From positions 21,426,597 to 21,490,596 of the forward strand of contig NC_079423.1 of assembly GCF_026213295.1 (NCBI RefSeq): a DNA stretch of 64,000 bases. Reading direction: 5' to 3'. The first letter of the stretch is position 1. Each line of letters opens with the position of its first letter. Source of the DNA: Gadus chalcogrammus. Taxonomy: Eukaryota > Chordata > Actinopteri > Gadiformes > Gadidae. Position numbers and translations under genes: made by a program. The notes beneath the pieces are model-generated. The model saw nothing but the letters and a program-made list of their open reading frames with translations, did no database searches and had not been told where the DNA came from. Positions 51,231-63,163 of the stretch are shown here, one piece after another.

Positions 51231-52336
51231 TGTGCTAGGCCTCGGGGCAAGATCGCGCTGCCCCTGACCCCCCACCAAATCCCCCCCCCCCCCCACAGAC
51301 AAACACACACCCACACACACACACACACACACGCGAATGCATCCTCTCCCCCATAGGGCCTAGGCCAACAGCAAAACGCAAAATCATCATCAGAACCATG
51401 AACAGAGACTTAGCATCCCTAGATCACACGTCAAAATCGCGGAAAAATTATTAGGACCACGTACACCGTATTTGAAACACACTGCCTACTTGGGGTGTGA
51501 ATCTTTGGCTTCAGACGATTCGATTCGATTAACGATTCAGTAGTTGGCGATTCGATTCAAGGACAATTATTTTTTTTTGGAACGATTCGATTCTGTAAAC
51601 CACGATTCGATTCAGTAACTTTGAACCAAAATTCTATATCCGTGAAATAAACATGCAATAATGTGACACCCCTTGTCAATTTTACCATTATTCTTTGCGA
51701 AGCCAAAATGCTTCCACACTTTGGATTTCAAGTTTGCTGGTGCATTATCAATCTCGCTGCCGCTCTCTGCCATGTTTGAAATGCACCAGTAGAGGGTGAG
51801 GGAGAAAAAAAACTCTTGTGGCACTTCCTTGCAAGCTTACTAGCTGATGACAGAGTTACGGATTACCGAGCTGCACTTCACAAAATAAACGTGTAAACTA
51901 AGTCTTAAAACATTACCGTATTTTCCGCACTATAAGGCGCACCGGAGTATAAGCCGCAGCAGCTAAATTGAAAATGTGTACGTATATAAGCCGCACTGGA
52001 CTATAAGCCGCAGGTGTTTTAATGTTTAATTACCATTAGGGCTGGCCCGAATGCCATTTTTCTGGCTTCGAATACTCGTTGGTTTTTCCAAGCGAATATT
52101 CGAATACTCGTTCCAGAAAAAAACACCATCAAAAACAACATTAATAATCCCTATATACTCCCTGGAACCAATTTTGACAGTATCTGCATATTTTGGTTGA
52201 ATATTTAATAGCTTTTGAACGTTAATTAGTAGGCCCAAGTAGGTTGAAGTTCCTTCGTTTTTTCCCGTGAAAGCGAACAGCTGTTGTTCCGTTCCAAATC
52301 AGCTGTCCTCTGCCATCTCAGCCCTTACGGGAGCTT

Positions 52337-52500
52337 TTCAATTCATCCTGGAACGTGCATCTTTTCAGGGAATTTGTACAATAAATCCATAACAAATACC
52401 GAATATTGATTGTCCATATTCAATTCATCCTGGAACGTGCATCTTTTCAGGGAATTTGTACAATAAATCCATAACAAATACCGAATATTGATTGTCCATA
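52337..52500. repeat. 82-bp perfect tandem duplication
   Basis: Two adjacent copies (52337-52418 and 52419-52500), apparently identical, each beginning TTCAATTCATCC. Recent slippage or unequal exchange, or an assembly artefact. Confidence 0.93.
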
Positions 52501-52635
52501 TTATATCCATTATATTGTCCGGGTATTCCCAAGGCGCTCACGCTCTGCAGCAAGCCGGTCACAGTTGATGGGCGTGGCGCTGTACAGCGAACGGAAACAA
52601 ACAACTAAGCTAAGGTTAGCATTTCGTGGGAGCGT

Positions 52636-52800
52636 GTCTATGTTCCCCGGGACCTATGTTCCCGGGTCCTATGTTCCCCTCTTCATATGAGACTGGGGAA
52701 CATAGGACCCTTTTTTTAAAAAAGGGTCCTATGTTCCCCGCTTTTCCCAAAGAGGGTCCTATGTTCTCCGATATGTATGTGACCAGGGAACATAGGACCC
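52636..52800. repeat. Array of inverted CCTATGTTCCC motifs
   Basis: Five forward copies (starting near 52636, 52650, 52664, 52724, 52754) and two inverted copies (52695, 52785) of GGGTCCTATGTTCCCC. The pair 52695-52739 forms a 45-base palindrome with 22-bp perfect arms around one T. Confidence 0.93.
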
Positions 52801-53462
52801 TTATTCAAAAAAAGTGTTTCCCGGTCTGTTACTTTTTCCACCATTACTGCCAATTTCCGGCCGAGATAACTACCATTGCATGTCTTTACCTTTTGTGGAA
52901 GAGGGAGAGACGTCGGAGAACCTGACGCAGTCTATTCATACGCCGGTAAACAAACCCCGAGAAGCCCAATCCCTACGAGAGCTCCCCGCGCTAGGGCCAT
53001 CCGGAGGCGCAGAGCTTTTGGCCGTGATATTATTATACAATTATATTATATTATATAGGCCTACTATTATATAAAGAGCTCCGGGAGTCGCAAACGGCTA
53101 CAATCAGTTTCTCCTCCATGCTGCAGTTCACCCCGGACTGCACTGCACTGAGTTGGCCGGTTGAACGATGATTGGCTGTTACGTTACACATGTCACTCAG
53201 TGGCCACGCTGTTGAACGTCGATTGGCTGTCATCACGCGAATGTCGCGTCAAAGTTTAAATATTTTTAAAGATCAAAAAATGGGAAAAAAGGCGCGGCTT
53301 ATAGTCCGAAAATCCGATTCATACGACTTAAAGCATTTATATCGATTATTGGTGAAGCCAAAGCGATTCATTCTATTTATTTATTTTAGCAGATCGATTT
53401 AGTTGAATCGGTAGGAGTGACAATCGATTCATCGCATGAATCGTTACACCCCTACTGCCTAC

Positions 53463-54800
53463 TATCAAAAACAAAACATAAATACTCCATTCAGCTGACC
53501 ACACAACTACATTTCCCAAACAGCAAAACTATGGCCTAATCAAAATTGCCAATGGTAACATACTCCTACATGGCACAGCGGCCATAACCAATAATAAAAT
53601 AACAACTGCTCTTATCCGTTCAGAAGTTAACTCTGCGTGCCTTCTGTTCAGCAAACTCGTTGATAATAGAGGTTAAATCCAATTTTCTGGCTCTTTCATT
53701 CTCGATGGAGAGTATGGCCAATGCACTCAATCGCTACTGTGCCACGGCGCACCTTAGGGAAGTCTTTATCAATTTGAGCTTGGAAAATGACCGCTCTGCC
53801 GTGGCTACTGTCACTGGTATGGTGAGTGCAAACATTTCGAATTGCACGCATCCAGGTCTTTCTTCTCTTTACCTTTTTTAGCACCACTTTTTAGCTTGCT
53901 AAACATTGCAATGGTATGGCTTAGCTTTTAACAATATGTTAGAGTTGGAGACACTAGCTGTGTTCGAAATCGTTCCCTATACACTCACTCACTATTCCCT
54001 ATATAGTGTTCATGATATAGTGCACTATATAGGCAACGAACAAACGAGAATTCGGACACTACGCTGAACATTTCTAAACCTCATGTGCGTCAGTAAATGC
54101 GCCGGGTATTTGTGTGACGCAGACAGATGCGCCCACATCATGTAAAGAATCCGGGCACTCACGAGGAAAGCTGGAGGTTGGATTGATGTTGAATGTTACA
54201 TTTCCTTGCTCAAGTTTTTTTCAATTAATTTTGAATGTTAAATTTTCTATGTTAGATTCCAAATCAATTGTTGACATTTCTAAACAAAGACGGAGACTCC
54301 ATCATTAAAAGTATTTGTTTTCGCGGTTAATCAGCTTCTTCTTCCCCTTCGGAAAAACACGACCGCATTGCATTGTGGTATACGGGAGTAACATGTAGGG
54401 TACATCGTATGCACACTCAAAACATCACGTTGATTGGTCGAACAGATTTCCCAGTAGGCCCTATTCTTTTGTAAATGTTGAAAATAAAATAAAATAAATG
54501 AAGTAGCCTAAGTGCGATTGTATATACTTTTTTATTTGTGGCCAAAATATCACTACTGTAACCAAATTACATACATTAAGGAAGAGAAAATATATGAACC
54601 ACCCTGACTGTGATGTTATGAGAGAAGAGAGTCTATATAAAGCGGTCAGTTCCTTTCTACAATCACTTGTAGATATTTTAAGCGGCCTTGGCCGTGCGGG
54701 GGCCCGATGGGCCCCCCCGGAAGCCCCGGCCCAAGCTATGCCCCTGCCCCCATGCTATTTTCCATAGACATTTAAACATGGAACCAAGAGCCTCGGAGGC
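53463..54800. other. No gene seen; DNA-transposon fragment near 54 kb
   Basis: 53960-54060 has CCCTATATAGTG and its inverse TGCACTATATAGG, resembling a fish TIR element. A (AAAAT)n stretch lies near 54480-54500. Confidence 0.35.
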
Positions 54801-54815
54801 GGGACTTATTCTTCA

Positions 54816-55450
54816 GAGGTCTATGTCGCAGGGCAACATCAAGGAGAGATTTGCTTCCGCATCCTGGGAGCCTAGTCACGTTCATGACGTACCGGATGCA
54901 GAAATATTCTTGTTTTCTAGCATTAGCCGAGTTTCAGATGAGGCATGCAGCTTTGTTTGCCATGCGTCAGAATGCATTCTGGGATGAAAAACAGAAATAC
55001 CTGTGATTACTTCCGATGCGACGAGTCACCAGGCTTTCAAAACTCGCGGTAGTTTCAGGAAAACAACTTCCGGGCATTTACTCTTGAATAAGAGCGGACA
55101 TAAGACGCTCCCCTCAACATATCAAAACGTTGCCCTGGTTGGTTGGAATTACCACGTGGAATTTCCCAGGTGAGAAATGACGTAACTCTTTTCAAAGAGG
55201 CATGCCCTCTCCCAAATTATGCTTGCTCAAATCATGGTTCAAACAACGAGAAGTACACCCATGGACATATTATAGAATGGACAGCGGATTCCAAAATGGC
55301 GCCCATTCATTCCTATGAACACTGCTCAATGTTGCAGTGCAACATCATGGAGAGATTTGCTTTCACATCATTGGAGCCTAGCCACTCCCTATTTCATGAC
55401 ATACCGAATGCAGAAATATACATTGTTTCTAGCATTGTTAGCATTGTAGC
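54816..55450. repeat. Diverged direct repeat pair
   Basis: 54820-54960 and 55323-55450 share, in order, GCA(G)GGCAACATCA, GGAGAGATTTGCTT, GGAGCCTAG, GACATACCG/GACGTACCG and AATGCAGAAATAT-like segments ending TTTCTAGCATT. They look like two old copies of one repeat. Confidence 0.75.
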
Positions 55451-55521
55451 ATCATAGGCGAGAGGTCTGAGCGATCGCAGTCGCATTGTCGCAAAAAATA
55501 CAGTTCAATGTTATTGCTTAA

Positions 55522-56049
55522 AGGGACACTGTAATATTTTAAGTAATTTATTACCTCAAATCAGCGTATTCATTCATAAATAAGTCCTCATTGGTGTAAA
55601 ATTATCTCTGCCAAAAATGTCACTTATCCTCCTGAGCGAAGAATAATTAATATGTAGTTACATAGGACGGGTAGGCTTCATGGAGGCTTCCATGTTCTTC
55701 CGGTCTATGAACTGCCGAGAAGGACAAAAAGCACTACGTAGTACAGGAAATGCAAACGCGTTTTCACTCTGAGCCAGCATGAATGATGACTGAAATAATT
55801 CACTATCTTGCTCGAGGAATAATTACTCATACATCATTAGCTTACACTAATGATTAAATGCAGTTTAAAATTTGTTTGATATAACGAACCTCATCATCAC
55901 TCGAATGACTCGATGAGGTAGTATTGGATGTCATGACACAGCTTCTTGGCACATACTGCCCATCGTCGTTTTTGAACATGCAAACACTATTAGTTTTAAT
56001 GCAATATACAATTGTACCACTAGATTCGAGTAATTTTTACAGTGTCCCT
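55522..56049. mobile_element. 528-bp TTAA MITE
   Basis: TTAA at 55518-55521 and 56050-56053 flank terminal repeats AGGGACACTGTAA. Kolobok/piggyBac-type target. No coding capacity. Confidence 0.92.
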
Positions 56050-56099
56050 TTAAGAAACAGATTCCTTCAAACTTTTAATAAAAAATGCAATCAATAATT

Positions 56100-57930
56100 T
56101 ATATACAATTAAATGATTACATATCGATCAGCAACAAGGTTGGAGTAGCCTACCCACATAAATAATTGTAATACACCAACATTGTTAACTGTCACAAGCA
56201 AATGAAAAATTGAAATGTTTATTAGGCTATTAAAAATATTATGAAAATTATACCGTAATGCACCCGTTCTTTGTCTTTGGATCTTTTGAATAAATGGATC
56301 AATACCTGGTGAATCGCAATGATCGCAAGCAGAGGAACGTGAGTCATTGAGCAGCAGCTGAACCAGTCTAAAAATCCCTTTATCACTTTTAGTGATAAAA
56401 AGTCACCACAGTGACTAAAAACCATCAATGTCATTCATGTTAAGTAAAAGGAAAAACCTCGGACACGGGAAGTTAACGGAGCCGTGCACTAGGCCCTCTC
56501 GAATGCCGGGCCGAAACAACATTTGTTTCACTACGACTCCTTTCAGCTGCCCAACCCTCATTCTCCAGCAAAAAATAATAACATAAAACGGCTAATAAAA
56601 CGCTTGAGGTGGCGTTTTGAAAAGAGAAAACTTATTTTTTTTTAGTACATAGCATAAAGATAATTAGGATTAATTGTTTGATATTCAGACATTTTTTGCG
56701 GAGACAAATTCCTGTTCCCCACTTGTACTGGAGTAGTCTCGCAAAGCCAGACCAAACTACAGCAAGTACAATGGACTGGATAGTACTGGAGTGAACGGAG
56801 ATATCTACTTCTGGGCCCCTTGAATCGAGGGACCCGTCCACAGCCCGCTTAAACAGCTGCAATACCAAGCTTGGCCGCTGAGCACTGGTGGATTGCGGTA
56901 GCATGCACTGTTCCTTGGGGCTTCCTGCTGCCATGAACTCAATTCATTACCACCATGTTTTCAATTTGATTAATGGAAAGTTAGAGAGTTGTTGTAAGAG
57001 CTGTGGAGGAAATTAGCTCTACATGTTGAAAAATATGTTGATATAGAATATATTATAAAGAATATATACAAATTGTAACTTTGCCTATTCTTCCGTTTTC
57101 CAAATATTTTTTGCCCCTAATCAAATGTTTTATGTTCACGACTAGCCTGACGAACGATTGGCTTGGTTCCAGCCTAAAACTCTTTATATAACGATTGTAC
57201 GAAAAGCCAATGGAGAAATTAATGGGAAATTTACTCCCGGGACTAGAGCTGTTCAAAAAGAGGGCTATCACTGTTAAGCTCTACTGCGCTCTGTAAAGCA
57301 ACCGTATCTTCTTGCATCTTGTAACGCATGTCATTACTATATTGTTTATATTACAAGTATATTTATATGTATACAAGTTGTGTCATATATTCTGTGTGTA
57401 TGTGTATGTATACTGTAGTGTGTTTCATATAGTGTATTTGTCATCGACTTGGTACGTTCCTGACTGCAATCACCACGTTCTGACGTTACTCGTTATGAAG
57501 AATTGTGAATTCAGTCTCATAATCAAGTTATTCAACATTATGTATTCCTAGCTTTTATACTACCAAAGAGCACTCTTAGTGCTATATCATATATTTGTAC
57601 TTTTATTTTTATCATATATTCTATATCAACATATTGCGTGTACCCCGTAAATAAGGCGAAGAACGGGGTATGACGCCCTTGACAGGCTACCAAATTGAAC
57701 ATCCCTAGCTTGATAAAAAGTATTTCCCTGGCTTTGAAAATTTCATTTTTTGTTATTTGAAGGCAGAAATGTTACATATTATACCTTTGAGCTGCCTAGT
57801 TAAACTGTCCTGCTCAATGATATCTACATGCTGGAAACCACTGTTCCTAGCACTATTCCTACACAGCCAATCCCCTGCCTCAATGATACATATTTTTGTT
57901 TTAAAGGCCTGTAGCTTACCTGAAATAACC
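56100..57930. other. No gene seen; scattered TE fragments
   Basis: 56735-56800 (GGAGTAGTCTCGCAAAGCC) and 57140-57250 (ACTAGCCTGACGAACGATTG) resemble pieces of fish DNA transposons. No ends could be paired. Confidence 0.3.
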
Positions 57931-57932
57931 TT

Positions 57933-58375
57933 AAAGGTGGGGGCTTGTTAAGACCCTAGGTCATTTTTTTTGCATTTTCAGTGTCCAGATGTAAATCAGC
58001 CATAATTTTTGTTCAACACATTCGTATATTGGGCAGTTGTTCATGAATTGACCTCCATTATATTCAAAAGAAGTGTTTAGCACATCCCATAGCTTTATTT
58101 TGCTTTTTCAAACCCAAATAAGTGCATACAAACAGTCCTGGCTAGGTAGCTTTCTCCAATAGTGGCCACAAACAAAGAAGTCCACGCCTCTTTTCAATTC
58201 TGTTTTTAATTCTGTGTTTACTCGCACATGCTCACAGACTTAGAGACCGAGGCGTGCCTTTAAAACTCAAGAGTCAAGAGAGTAGGTTAGATTTGGGCAT
58301 AGATGTACATCTGGGCATAGACCATGTCAACCATTAACCTGGGGTCTTAACAAACTGACCAAAATATTTAAGAAC
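57933..58375. repeat. Possible MITE with inverted ends
   Basis: CTTGTTAAGACCCTAGGT (near 57945) is matched in inverse by AACCTGGGGTCTTAACAAAC (near 58337). TTAA occurs at the left end. Outer boundaries uncertain. Confidence 0.4.
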
Positions 58376-58515
58376 AAGTACGCCACTTTAGGTAGATTTC
58401 TGTGCAGCGATGACTGTAAATGAATGCTCATCTTCAGTCAGACCTGGAAGATGTACTAACTGTACAGTACAGCACTGACTCTTGTTCTGACTGTGATGTA
58501 CCTCGTTGCTGCTAG

Positions 58516-58705
58516 GTGATGCTCTGGCTTGTGGCCTTTCTGCTCACACTAGCAGAGGACGTGTTTTCGCAAGGGAAGAAGGAGACACCTGCAGAGCTCC
58601 TCCACATCTACAGAAAACTCAGTTGGTCCGATGGCCACAACGCCCTGGTGGAGGAGCTGACGGCAGACATGAACAACGGGGCCAATGACCCATGGCCGGC
58701 TCTGG
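58516..58705 (+). CDS. First coding exon of an unrecognised secreted or membrane protein
   Basis: After acceptor TTGCTGCTAG the ATG at 58519 opens MLWLVAFLLTLAEDVFSQG, a hydrophobic signal-like N-terminus. About 45 polar residues follow (PAELLHIYRKLSWSDGHNAL, then VEELTADMNNG), up to a consensus donor CTGG|GTAAGA (58705/58706). GC content and codon use rise sharply against the AT-rich surroundings. I do not recognise the family. The rest of the gene would lie beyond the TE-rich 59-64 kb stretch or past the window. A chance frame is possible, but the signal peptide plus both splice sites argue for a real exon. Confidence 0.6.
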
Positions 58706-58876
58706 GTAAGAGCTGCTTCAGTTCAAATTGAAATTGAATTAAATTAAATTAAATTAGATTAAATTCCATTTAGTAGCGTGCGGTGACCCTAAAATTCATC
58801 CTAAAACCACACCCACAATTTATGTTTTTTTAATATGTATATATTATACGTATACAATATTGTATTATATATTATG

Positions 58877-58879
<3 letters not shown>

Positions 58880-58954
<75 letters not shown>
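58880..58954. repeat. (AT)n microsatellite
   Basis: AT run into which the neighbouring hAT inserted; AT resumes after it at 59276. Confidence 0.97.
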
Positions 58955-58957
<3 letters not shown>

Positions 58958-59275
58958 TGCTGTCAAGGGATTAAAATATTTAATCGTGATTAATCGCCTT
59001 AATGTCATAGTTAACTCACGATCATTTTTTTTCTATTTCTTCGTCCCATTAATTGTTCTCATTTTAATGCTCTAATCAACATGGAGAAGTCCATCGGCTT
59101 GCCTTGTGCAAATGTTTTTTTAATGATAACAACATTGGCATATACTGATCAAAACAGGATGATACAAAAAAAGAGCCTATAGTGCCTTGAACATAGCAGT
59201 CAGGCTATTGCTTCTTTGTTTTGAGCCAAAAAATAAAATAATTAACGCCGTTAAAATCGGTAACTGACAGCACTA
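58955..59275. mobile_element. 321-bp hAT MITE (TAGTGCTGTCA family, second copy)
   Basis: Ends TAGTGCTGTCA and its exact complement. The flanks ATATATAT match on both sides but lie in a microsatellite, so they are not independent evidence. The interior matches 42955-43346 over most of its length with small deletions. Confidence 0.9.
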
Positions 59276-59597
59276 ATATATATATATGCTTCACACCACT
59301 CACACCCTTGGTCTATATTGTCCTGTGCACACACTTGCTCGAAAAAGTACACATGGGAAACTAAACTAGTGTTTCTCTTTGAGCAACCACCTAGCCATTT
59401 TTCCTTTTCATACCATGCTTGGGAGAAAGTTCTGTTGTAATGTGTCCCACTATCCTTTGTTTCACTGGAAAAAGGGTTTTAAGCCGTACTTCATCTGATT
59501 ATTATTTTGTAATTCAATTCAAATAAACATTTTTTGTTTTATTTTTAAAATAACTTTTTTTTATTTCAAAATACTGTGAAATATAGATATTTTTAAT

Positions 59598-59785
59598 TAG
59601 GAGCTCAATTAAAAAATATCCATTTTGACAAATGTAAAATTTTAAGGTTGTGTATGAACTGATTAATAATTTTGTCATTCAATCCAAATAAAAATAAATT
59701 GTTTTCTTCCTAAAACACTGTTATATTTGATTAGGAGCTCAATTTAGAAATATTTGTTCAGGCAAATGTACAATTTCAAGGTTAC
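59598..59785. repeat. 134-bp diverged tandem duplication
   Basis: TTAGGAGCTCAATT recurs with GGAGCTC at 59600 and 59734. The following AAATGTA and CAAGGTT segments are shared. Confidence 0.75.
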
Positions 59786-59844
59786 GTACAAGCCTGCGCA
59801 TGCGCATTAAATACAAAGACGCTTACGACTACTGGACCAAACCG

Positions 59845-60100
59845 CAGTGTTGCCAACTTAGCGATTTTGTCGCTATATTTAGCTACTTTTCAGACCCCTT
59901 TGGCGACTTTTTTTCAAAACAGCGACAAGCGACAAATCTAGCTTATTTTTCAGCTGCTATTGGTGACTTTTGGCGACTTTTTGAGGTGAAAGCACTAGCC
60001 TTGACCAGAGTGACGATGACTCACTGGTTCTGTGAGCTAGGACAGTCTGTCTGTGTCTGGAGGGAGGTCTGGAGTAGGTCTAACTCTGCCATTTAGATTG
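59845..60100. mobile_element. Fragment of a CAGTGTTGCC-type hAT
   Basis: Starts CAGTGTTGCCAACTTAGCG and continues with repeated GCGACTTTT/GTCGC motifs typical of one terminus of a fish hAT family. The opposite end is missing. Confidence 0.5.
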
Positions 60101-60123
60101 TTAATATATATTGTATATTGTGT

Positions 60124-60232
60124 GGCGGCAGTAGCTCAGGTGGTAGAGTGGGTTGGCTGGTAACCTCAAGGTTGTTGGTTCAATCCTCGGCTTCACCAAG
60201 CAGAGTATCGAGGTGTCTTTGACACTGCTGAT
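60124..60232 (+). repeat. Truncated tRNA-derived SINE
   Basis: The tRNA-like head has an A-box-like TAGCTCAGGTGGTAGAG and a B-box-like GGTTGTTGGTTCAATCC (60170-60186), then a SINE body GTATCGAGGTGTCTTTGA that soon diverges. Related to the SINE at 15468. Not a functional tRNA: acceptor and anticodon arms do not close. Confidence 0.7.
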
Positions 60233-60771
60233 GCTGGAACAGAGATTTCCAACTCTCCAGCAGAAGCGCCCCAAGGCCATGAAGCGGAGAGCGCTGAGCG
60301 GGAAAAAATGATGATTTCATGTTTGAATGAGAAACAATTGTTTGATTAAATTGTAATCTTTTTGACTGGATAAAACAAATTATTTCTGATAGATATTTCT
60401 TAAATGAGAAACAATTGTTGGAATGAATCAATATTTTTTTGTTTAGGATTTAACATACGATTTAAATGTATTAACTTCATTCAAAGAATAGAATTATACT
60501 TGGTGCCAAGTTGTATTATTTTGTTTTTATGAACATAGGAAATATTGTTTGAGGCAAGCTATATATTTGTCATTGGCTCAAGTTATGTAATATAGATGTG
60601 AACCATTACCCTTGTTTTTTTTAATTGGTTCAACAGAAGGCTTTTTCCAGTGTTGTTGGATAATGTTAATGTCCGGTCTGTCTGGGCCAAGTTGTTTGAT
60701 GGCTATCTTCTCTTCCAATTTTAACCTCTCAAATGTTTTTTTTAACACAAACTCAACACTTTTAATCACCA

Positions 60772-60801
60772 GCAAGGCAAGGCAAGGCAACTTTATTTAT
60801 A
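60772..60801 (-). repeat. LINE 3' tail fragment
   Basis: AAGGCAAGGCAAGGCAACTT then TATTTATA, the same inverted tail as at 18524. Confidence 0.5.
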
Positions 60802-61484
60802 CTAGAGTTTTGACGTGCACGTTACGCTCGCTCAACCTCTAGTTGTAATTAACAGGGGGAATCGTTCAATGGAAAGCGTAGTATACTATGCATGCAATTC
60901 AATTATTAAATAGCTTTTACTGTTATTCAGGGCTGGTAAGTGCATTGACATTTTAAAATGCAAGGCAGCTACTATTGGTTAGTTGAAATAATAATCATCA
61001 TTGAGATTAAACATCTCTTCCAGTGTCCTGGCCAAGAAAGGCCAAGAAAGCCTACAGTCAAACATGGCATACACACACAACATAAGAAAAATAAAAACAG
61101 AAAACAGAAACAGAAAAAAAACTAAAACAGTCCACAGGGGGGAAGGGGGATATCAATATCGCAAGACATTTCGGGAGGCTCAAGGAGGGGAGTAAGATTA
61201 AGTTTGAGCAACAAAGTGTAAAGACATTTCGGGAGGCTCAAGGAGGAGATTAAAGTGTAGTCTTGTGGTGGACTCTATAGACATAATTCACCATACCGTG
61301 TTATTGACATCTTTTCGTTCTGTTATAGGGACACTGTCTCTCAAGATCACGTCACTGTGTGTTGATATGCCGGTCGGCGCAATGTTTGAATTTAACGGTT
61401 TTTGTATGTGAAAATGAATGACCTGCCTCTGTCTAGGTGAGAAATTGTCTCTTCCCTTATTTTATCGCAATTTCTATAGTCTAT
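60802..61484. other. No gene seen
   Basis: A-rich tracts near 61080-61130 and a short direct repeat (AAGACATTTCGGGAGGCTCA at 61162 and 61222). No exon supported. Confidence 0.4.
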
Positions 61485-61940
61485 AGACAGAACGTCTTAC
61501 CTGGGAGTTTGTCGACGGCGGAGCCGTTATGTTTAATAACATAACGTCTTACCTGGGTGAGTCTCGCTGCGGTGTATGCACTGTGTGTGTTCTTACCTGC
61601 GCGTGTGTCGATGGTGGAGCTTTTATGTTTAAAAACCTAATGCCTTACCGAGGCGAGTGTCGTTGCGGTGTGTGCCCGTGCGTGTGTGTTCTTACCTTCG
61701 TGTGTGTCGATGGCGGATCCGTTATGCTTAAAAATATAACGTCTTACCTGGGCGAGTGTCGCTGCGGTGTGTGCGCGTGCGTGTGTGTTCTTACCTGCGC
61801 GTGTGTTGATGGCGAAGCCGTTATGTTTAAGGGCGAGTGCGCTGCGGTGTGTGCGCGTGCGTGTGTGTTCTTACCTGCGCGTGTGTCGATGGTGGTTATG
61901 TTTAAAAACATAATGTCTTACGTCAGCGAATGTGTCGCTG
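61485..61940. repeat. 99-bp GT-rich minisatellite
   Basis: ATGTTTAA/ATGCTTAA recurs at 61529, 61625, 61724, 61823 and 61898. Spacings are 96, 99, 99 and 75, all multiples of three, so a plus-strand frame stays open for 193 codons (61529-62110). Its translation is Cys/Val-rich low complexity. Each unit contains one or two CTTACCTG, the complement of CAGGTAAG. Confidence 0.9.
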
Positions 61941-62110
61941 CCTTTGTCTTGACGTGCGGTGTGTGTGCGTGTGCGCATGTGTCCGTTTCCATGTATGTTC
62001 GTGCGCATGTGCTTGTGTGTGCGGTGTGTGTATGTGGTGTGTATGTGCATGCTTGCTGTGTGTGTGTGTGTGTTTATGAGCTGCAGGCTACTTGGCACAT
62101 GCGCACATGA

Positions 62111-63160
62111 GTAACTTGAGTCACTGGTGCGACAGGCCTGCTATTATAGTAGTAAGATAGCACTTTTAACATACACAAGGCCGACTCATGTGCTTACAGG
62201 TGCAACACCACTCGCCATATCTGTATCTGATGTAGAAATGACGAAAGACACTGGCGGAATAATTTAATAATTCATAACCCTGCAGCCTGCAGGGTTATGC
62301 GATAAACATACGGAGGAACACGGTCACTGAGCTGCCCTGCCCCAACATTGCATGACAATTTAAACTCAACTAGAATCGCCACCATCATCCAAAATTCGGA
62401 AAGCCTACAGAAACTATAGATAGTTATGTGACAATCACATTATTAAAAAATTATTTGGAGCAATGATTTACTGAGGAACTATCTTTTTGGGAGCATGCTT
62501 TGGCAAGTAGTTTGCAGCCCCACCTGCCCATATAGACAGCACGCGCCTGATTCCATTCCATATATTCTAATTCAATTAAATTATTTCAATCTTTCATTGC
62601 ATTGCCCAATGTAACAGAGACAACATACGCATAAGTACAGGACAGCAAACAAGTGCAAATTAAAGCAGTGTAAAGGCAGTGCATCTCCACCCGTGGGCCC
62701 TTTGAGTGGGTCGCAGAGCGTATGTCAAACCTCAATCTTTGGAAAGAAGCCCTTTAATTAACTAATGTTTCCATGTGAATTCATGTTTCAATGGCTGACT
62801 ATTGAATTGAGTTGAGCCCAAGTTGTTGAAGCTTTTTTTTGGCTCAATGTTTGTAACACAACATGAAGGCCTGGATGATTACCGTTATATTGGCAAATAC
62901 AGATATTCTTTGGGTCGTCATTGACTAATGACACATGGGGGCCCTGAGGCGAGACCAGCTGACAACTAGCGGTCAAAGGGGTCCAGTACAAGGCATCCGC
63001 TAAAAGCTTTTTAATTTATGCATTGGCCTTACATATGTTGAACATTTATTTAGACAGGAAAACACACAACTTAAAAATATTTTTTGTGACATTTGTTGCA
63101 TTGTATCGTATCGTGTAACATACCCTTAAAGCATAGATGTTTTTAATTATCGATTAAGAT
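62111..63160. other. No gene seen
   Basis: AT-rich. Contains a short inverted CCCTGCAG/CTGCAGGG (62278-62297) and no recognised exon or complete TE. Confidence 0.4.
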
Positions 63161-63163
63161 GGC

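Larger units (their letters stand above)
51490..53454. mobile_element. 2-kb hAT complex with nested elements
   Basis: Perfect 8-bp duplications CTGCCTAC (51482-51489 and 53455-53462) flank ends TTGGGGTGTGAATC and, inverted, TAGGGGTGTAACGATTC. ATTCGATT repeats are subterminal in both arms. The interior holds a second element, bounded by CGTATTTTCCGCACTATAAG (about 51918) and CTTATAGTCCGAAAA (about 53298). Inside that is a block starting TAGGGCTGGCCCGAA (52038), which looks like a third hAT end. Confidence 0.88.

Noticed and set aside
60124..60200. Functional tRNA gene
   Set aside because: A and B boxes are present but the cloverleaf does not close and a SINE body follows.
61529..62110. 193-codon cysteine-rich frame as a keratin-associated or metallothionein-like gene
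   Set aside because: The cysteines come from TGTGTG-type repeats. The frame persists because unit lengths happen to be multiples of three.
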